Part shown: piece by piece, positions 59,001 to 64,000 of the stretch
Layout: each line of letters begins with the position of its first letter
Numbering within the stretch: position 1 is the stretch's first letter
Assembly: GCA_039545275.1 (NCBI GenBank)
Contig: BCHS01000007.1
Span: 124,001-188,000 of the forward strand
Direction: 5' to 3'
DNA from: Pseudomicrostroma phylloplanum
Taxonomy: Eukaryota; Basidiomycota; Exobasidiomycetes; Microstromatales
DNA: 64,000 bases
The notes under the pieces: model-generated
Database searches by the model: none
Told to the model about the DNA's origin: nothing
The model's input: the letters and a program-made list of their open reading frames with translations, nothing else
Program-made: the position numbers and the translations under genes

Positions 59001-60632
59001 TGAACTCGATGTAATCACCGCAATTGAAGAGGATGATGCGCTTCGCTTCTTCGTGAGTGAGCCTCTCGGCTGCTAGCTCGGCTGCTTTGGGATCTTGAGG
59101 GTCGATGCCTAGCTTGCGCATCTCCTCCTCAGTTGGCAACGGTCCCGTCTTTGCCTTGCAACTCTTTCTCCTGTCGGCCCGCTTCTTCTCACGCTCGCTG
59201 CACCCAGTGCAGGCAAAAGCGCGCTGATGGGGCGGAGAGGCATTGACCACAGCCACATCGAGGTAGAGGGTCTTCTCCTTGGGAATGTCACCGATGCTCT
59301 GCTGATTCTTCTTGGTCTTGCGCTTGGTTGCGCTCAGCGGGGGAAGCTTGAGATGCGAGTAGCTGCCGATGCGCTCCCACGCAGCCACGTCCTCTGCTGA
59401 CCCCTTGCCAGAAGAGAGCGGTCTCACTAGCTCCAGATGAGCCTTGATCTGTGTCTCCACTCTCGACTTGGCGCCACGGGCGGGTATACCATGCACATGA
59501 ATCTGCAAGTCTGCAAGACTGTCTGCCTCAGGTCTTGCCACAACCGCCGCAGAGAGTGAGACCTCTCCATCGGAGCTCGCCGAGCCTCCGTGACTCTCCC
59601 GTCGAGCAGTCTTGATCATGCTCGCTGCTTTGGCAGCATCAATCGAGCCCCTTCTCGATGTACTGGCCGAAGCCGAGGTAGTCGCACGAGGCGACCATGC
59701 TGGCGTAGCAGAGGCCGTGACAGCTGCAGGGGTAGGGCATCCATCCGACTGCTGCTCTGTCTTGATGTTGGTCGTGCTAGTCGAAGACGAAGTCGACGCA
59801 AAGCTGTTGGGTATCTGCATGGCTCCAAAGGCGGACGAGAGATGCGATGAACGAGGGGGCGGCGAACCACTGTATTCCGATGTACGAGTGGATGGAGGTC
59901 TGTAAGGGGCGGTGAAGTCAGGGACAAAGTGATCAGCGCCAAAGAAACCGCAAGGGAGCACCCAGCGACCGTCGTTCGCCGGTGGATTCTTCTGCCTACT
60001 CACCCAAAGCTATTCTCATCGATGATGGAATCGAACATCTGCTCGTCATTGATGTGTTCGTCTGCCCACGGCGTGCCGTTGCTATACGATTTCATGGGCG
60101 CGGCCATGTGACCGCCATTGACATTGCTCATCCTCTGCGAAGCGGCTCTCATCTCCTTGACCTCGTCGTTGGTGGGCGAGGCAAAGACAGAGGAGGACAT
60201 TGCCGGCGAGGCGCTTATTGAGAAGTTGTTGTGCGATGAAGACACGACCGGCGATGCCATGTAGCCGCCGCTAGACTGGCTGAAGCTACGATCATTGGCA
60301 CTGCTAAAGGAAGCAAAGTCCATGTCGTCGTCTGCGAGCCCTCTGCGGGAGCCTGCGAAGCTATCGTCCGATGTGGATGCCCAGGGGCTCATGGCTGGGT
60401 GGTAGCTGGATCCACCCAAGCCAGGCTTTGAGCTGCCTGCTGCCTTGGACGATGAGGAAGAGGAGGCAGAGTGGGCCCTGCCGCCCGCCACGGAAGAGGG
60501 CGAGGATCCGTCGTCAGAAGAGCCCGAGGCGGTGAGACCTGGTGGGCTATCCTCGTTGAAGGCGGTCCTGCTAGATGTGGAACTGGTGTGAGGATGATAG
60601 AAGGGCGAGTGAACCTCTGACGAGACGGACAT
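56056..60632 (-). CDS. MGA2: Mga2/Spt23-type ER-anchored transcription regulator
   Basis: Two exons (60632-60004, 59899-56056) give 1490 residues from the ATG at 60632. The segment DLQIHVHGIPARGAKSRVETQIKAHLEL (about 340-365) is the family hallmark. An IPT/TIG domain lies at about 790-885 (KVIPGEGPTTGGVEVTILGDNFVEGM), ankyrin repeats at about 1005-1085 (NGHTLLHLAVILGFHRLASKLLALG, GGYTALHLAALTGRT) and one transmembrane helix at about 1425-1440 (WLPCLILALLLAMF) near the end. In yeasts the ER form is cut after Rsp5 ubiquitination and the freed part activates fatty-acid desaturase genes. A PPPAY sequence (PPxY) near residue 1324 could recruit the ligase. The frame stays open to at least 60827 and a CTACAG lies at 60828, so an extra 5' exon is possible. 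Confidence 0.88.
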
Positions 60633-61361
60633 GGTAGGCTGTTCAATCTCGACGGTCGCAGGGGAGTGCGAACGAGACGAGGGTGTGGATGTGGATGTGG
60701 CAGGGGGATGCCAGGTGTACGAGGTAGTGGTGTGCCCTGTCCTGTCCTCTTGTGGTGGTGTATGTGATGCAAAGGAGGTGCGGGACGGGAGCGGGCCAGG
60801 GGCGGCGCGCTGGGATTGCTCAGCCACTGTAGGCAGGCGCTGGTAATTAGACTTAGGACGGGACCAGGACGGGCGGGGCGCGTCGTTCGTTTCTTCCGTG
60901 GAGGGTTGAAGAGAAGAAGAGGTGGCGAGGAGGGAGGGGGGGATGTCAAGGATGGTACTGGTAGAACGGATGGGTATGAGACGACTCAGAGATAGGCAGA
61001 GGTCGGAAGCAGCGAGGCGTGTGTGAAATGATAGCGGCAGAGGTGATTGATAGGATGAGGCAATGAGGGATGGCGTGGGGAGAACAGAGGCGTACAGGGG
61101 TGAAGTCGACTAGTCTACGAGGCCAGGCCAGGCCAGGCCAGGCTGGGTGTGCGGCAGTGCCTGTGTCGGAGCGTGGTGCCGCCTGCCTTGTTCAAGAGGC
61201 GAGGCGAGGCGAGGCGTAAAGCGAAACCAGCCAAGCGAACCAAACGGCACCCTCGACAAGGGCGCGCCCCAAAGAATTCGAGGCCTGCGCCCACGCGCCA
61301 CGCGCCTACTAGACGACGCTCAGCTACACCCTCCCCCTCCACCGCTACGTTCCCACACTCT
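60633..61361. other. 5' region of MGA2 and 3' flank of the dynein gene
   Basis: These 729 bases include 195 bases still open in the MGA2 frame (to 60827) which may be coding. GGCCA and GGCGA pentamer repeats lie at 61121-61144 and 61198-61216. No independent gene was seen. Confidence 0.5.
61121..61216. repeat. Two pentanucleotide repeat arrays (GGCCA and GGCGA)
   Basis: AGGCC/GGCCA is repeated four times at 61121-61144, and GAGGC/GGCGA four times at 61198-61216, with about 54 bases between them. Confidence 0.8.
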
Positions 61362-63862
61362 TCAGGGCCTGGGATGGTCCCCTTCTCCACGACTATCCGA
61401 TCCATCGCTCCGCATTCCTTGTCCGGATCTCCTCCCACTGCTGGGCGGACCCGATCTTAGCCCAGCAACGCCACCGCCGCTTGATCCTCCCGATTTTCCA
61501 CGCAATACTGGAGAAGCATCAGTGCAGGAGCCAAAAACAAAAGTGGGGAAGAGGGCACGGCAGGAGGAGATCCAAGCGCGAATTGTCAGTCATAACGTAC
61601 AATGCATGACTTCCTCGTGCTCCCGTCTGATTGACTCACAGTCTTGAAAGAAGCTTTGCAACACCTCGCTCTGCTTCGTTGCACCAGGCGAGGGCGAAGG
61701 AGACTCACGTGCCCCTGGCAACATGGGAGAGTGAGGAGGGGCTCGAGTGCTGGACGCTGTAGAACCTCCTAGACCGCCAGTGACAGTGGCAGCAGCCGAC
61801 GCAACGATGGACCGATGATCGCGAGACTCTCTCCTCGAAGCCTTGGGTCTACTGCTAGCCCCACCTTCGTCCGTTGAGCTCGACATTGCGCTCGGCACAC
61901 CCTCCTCTTTCTGCGCCAGACCCATAGCTCTCTCCACAGCCGGGCCAGACAGACTGCCAGACTGCATAGGCCCGATGATGCTCCTTGCCGCGCCTCCGTC
62001 GTTCTCGTCTCGGGGATTAGGAGATATTGACGGACCTGAAGCAGCAGACGAAGATAGGGAGGGACGAGCGAATCTTGCTCGAGGGTCGCTACTTGCGGAT
62101 GCGTCCTTTTGAAGCGAGGCATAGTGCTGCGACAGGAAGTCTTGTGCATCTGGCGGTCGAATCTGGCTAGCAGTCTGGTTCGAAGCCTACAGAGGTGGAA
62201 AAGGAAGGCGTCAGCGGTCCCATCGGCCACCATAGACCCATGCGAAGCCTTGTGAACTCACCCGCTGACCGTTCCAATCACTAATGACATCCTCCCACAA
62301 TCTGCATGCACTTCCCCTCTCTCCGCCGCCCTCTTCAGCATTGATTGCCTTTTCCACCTCGGCGATCTTAGTTCTTGGTAGCTTCTCTGATCTCCGCCTC
62401 TCCTCTACCTCACAGTCCTTCTCCCAGCCTTGGGCCGTTGAGCGAGGTGAGAAGCCTTCGCGCAGCGCTACAATCTTGCCCCAGCTGTCCCAGCCAGATG
62501 GCACGAGGAGAACATCTCGTTCAATCGTCGAGGGAGCATGAGCGAAGGAGTAGCGTGAAGCCGACGCTGACTGTGACGCATTGAGTGGCAGCAGCCGATG
62601 TAGGAGATATTGTCGCAGAACCGAGAAAGATGCGGGTCTGCTCTGCGCTGTGGAGAAGAGGGCAGCACCGTACTTTAGGCAGATGGTGCGCAGAACCTGT
62701 TGCGCATAGTCAAACTGTTCTTCCCTGAAGTCCCTGTCCCTCTCCAGCTTGCCCAGGGTGTCCGACTTCGTTAGGACCACCACTATGCCTACTCCCAAAT
62801 TGTCGTCCAGGACGCCCTCGTCGAGAGGGACACTTCTTGCATCTCCCAGACCCATTGGTGCGGTTACGGGCACTATCACAGCGGCGCTACTTGTGTCTGC
62901 GCCCGTGTCACCTCCGGTCGTGGTCGAATGAACTCCAACTGATGAGCTAGGCCCTGTATAAGAGCGAACCTGAGCTTCCACTGCAAGTCAAGGGAGGAGG
63001 GCAGGTGGGATGAGCTTTTTCAGTGACGGTCTTCGATACCGCCTACAACAGCTTAGCGAGGTCTCACCAGCGTCTTTCATTTCCTGCAAGAATGCTTCTT
63101 GCGCTCTTCTCATCCGGTCATCGCGTTGATTAAGCGCACCGCCGACGAGCTCCCTTATCACGCTGATCCAGGTCCGTAGCTCTTCGAGAAAAGATTGAGG
63201 CCTCTCCCAGTCAAGTGTGATCAAGAAGAGGGAGGTTCGGATGGTGTCCAAGGAGAGTCGCTGCCGATCGACAGAGGTCGAGGCACTGTCTTTTGATGTG
63301 AAAGCGAAGGGCAGCAGAGGTAGCAATGACTCGTCCGATGAGGACAAGGTGAAGAGTGAGAGCCGGGCAACAATGTCTGGAGGCAACAGAGCCTGATTAG
63401 CGGACCAAAGCCGGAGAGATACAAGACATAGCGACCCAGAGACTCACCTTCTCCCTCGTCGTCTGGTACATCGCAGTAACCATATGCAAGACCAAGATCC
63501 CTCCTTCCCCGTGAAGTGATCCGACTCTTGTCATCGAGTGTGGGAGAACTGTGTGTAGATGGGCCTGCTTCTCCGTCGAGACTCTCAGCATTTGGCTCGA
63601 TGTATCCACTTGGACAGCGCTCTGCTAAGCCTCGTATCAGTGTGGACTTGCCGCTCTGAGGTTCTCCGAGGATGACGATTGGACAAATCGGAGTTGACCG
63701 GGCGGTCTCTACTGAGGTGAGGATCTGTGACCAGAGGTCTTCATTTGTGGATGTGCTTGTGAGTGCGCTGCCGGATCGACGCTTGGCTGCTTTGCCCGGT
63801 GTCTGCACCAAGTTGGAGTGGTGAGGGTGGTGTCCTGGAGAAGATACGGCAGTCACCATCAT
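61362..63862 (-). CDS. Cytoplasmic dynein light intermediate chain
   Basis: Five exons (63862-63448, 63376-63068, 62980-62262, 62186-61640, 61507-61362) give 711 residues. A Ras-like fold starts with LWSQILTSV and a P-loop GEPQSGKST near residue 60, followed by YGYCDVPDDEGEDIVARLSLF across intron 1, then DTIRTSLFLITLDWERPQSF. GVGIVVVLTKSDT corresponds to the family guanine-specificity motif. SDVLQ-like QSEVLQSFFQDLLRGKSGGSSGGG at the end, joined from the last two exons, is the conserved C-terminal block that binds cargo adaptors. The last exon has no other support than this motif and correct phase. The frame upstream of 63862 is open to the window edge without an ATG, so the true start may lie outside or be 63862. 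Confidence 0.85.
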
Positions 63863-64000
63863 CAGCCGACGAGAAAGGGTATACTGGTGCTGCCAACGAG
63901 ATGGAGAAAGGGGCAAAGGTGTTCGAGGAGGCGTCGTGGTGGTTTGAGTGTATGGGTGGACGGACGTGCAGCGGAGATTGAATTGGAACCAACACCTTCC

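Overview
This window is nuclear DNA from a fungus, most likely a basidiomycete and probably a smut-related member of Ustilaginomycotina. The evidence is dense gene packing, GC-rich sequence, short introns (mostly about 70-130 bases) that nearly all start GTGAGT or GTGAGC, and protein families with fungal architectures: Mga2/Spt23, Snx41/Atg20, G3BP/Nxt3, TAF12, Yju2, MARVEL and DUF1989. The clade assignment is an inference. I see no transposon, rRNA, convincing tRNA or CRISPR array.

Layout. 1-11 kb: 3' end of a possible transcription factor, a DAO-type FAD oxidoreductase, a MARVEL membrane protein, a peroxisomal MaoC/hydratase-2 enzyme ending in AKL, a DUF1989 protein and an F-box/WD40 protein. 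11-22 kb: a BAR-PH-ArfGAP protein, a poorly resolved stretch with a probable unannotated minus-strand exon, a large secreted or anchored type-B carboxylesterase with a Lys/Thr/Ser stalk, a WDR89-like protein and a 76-residue ZNF706-like protein split over four exons. 22-32 kb: a disordered protein with KEN and D-box motifs, histone H1, a probable small divergent gene, an Old Yellow Enzyme and homoserine O-acetyltransferase (MET2). 32-50 kb: a SAM-domain tail-anchored protein, a Pep12-type syntaxin, splicing factor Yju2, TAF12, sorting nexin Snx41/Atg20, a G3BP-like NTF2-RRM protein, a MED11-like Mediator subunit and nucleoporin Nup82/Nup88. 50-64 kb: a membrane protein with an RVSF motif, a PAP2 phosphatase, a very closely spaced DUF4536/glyoxalase-like pair, an Mga2/Spt23-type ER-anchored regulator and the dynein light intermediate chain.

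The genes are mainly housekeeping functions (transcription, splicing, nuclear pore, membrane traffic, dynein, methionine and lipid metabolism). They do not form an obvious metabolic or defence cluster. Many neighbours are divergent pairs sharing 240-700 base promoters, or convergent pairs with short 3' gaps.

Exon boundaries were assigned by eye from splice signals, reading frame and family conservation. The most noteworthy items are the 13-base gap between two co-oriented genes at 54.6 kb, an ArfGAP zinc finger with extra cysteines, two likely hidden genes (about 14.4-14.7 kb minus and 26.8 kb plus), the RVSF membrane protein, and a tandem duplication spanning the stop codon of the PAP2 gene. 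No clearly new system is evident.
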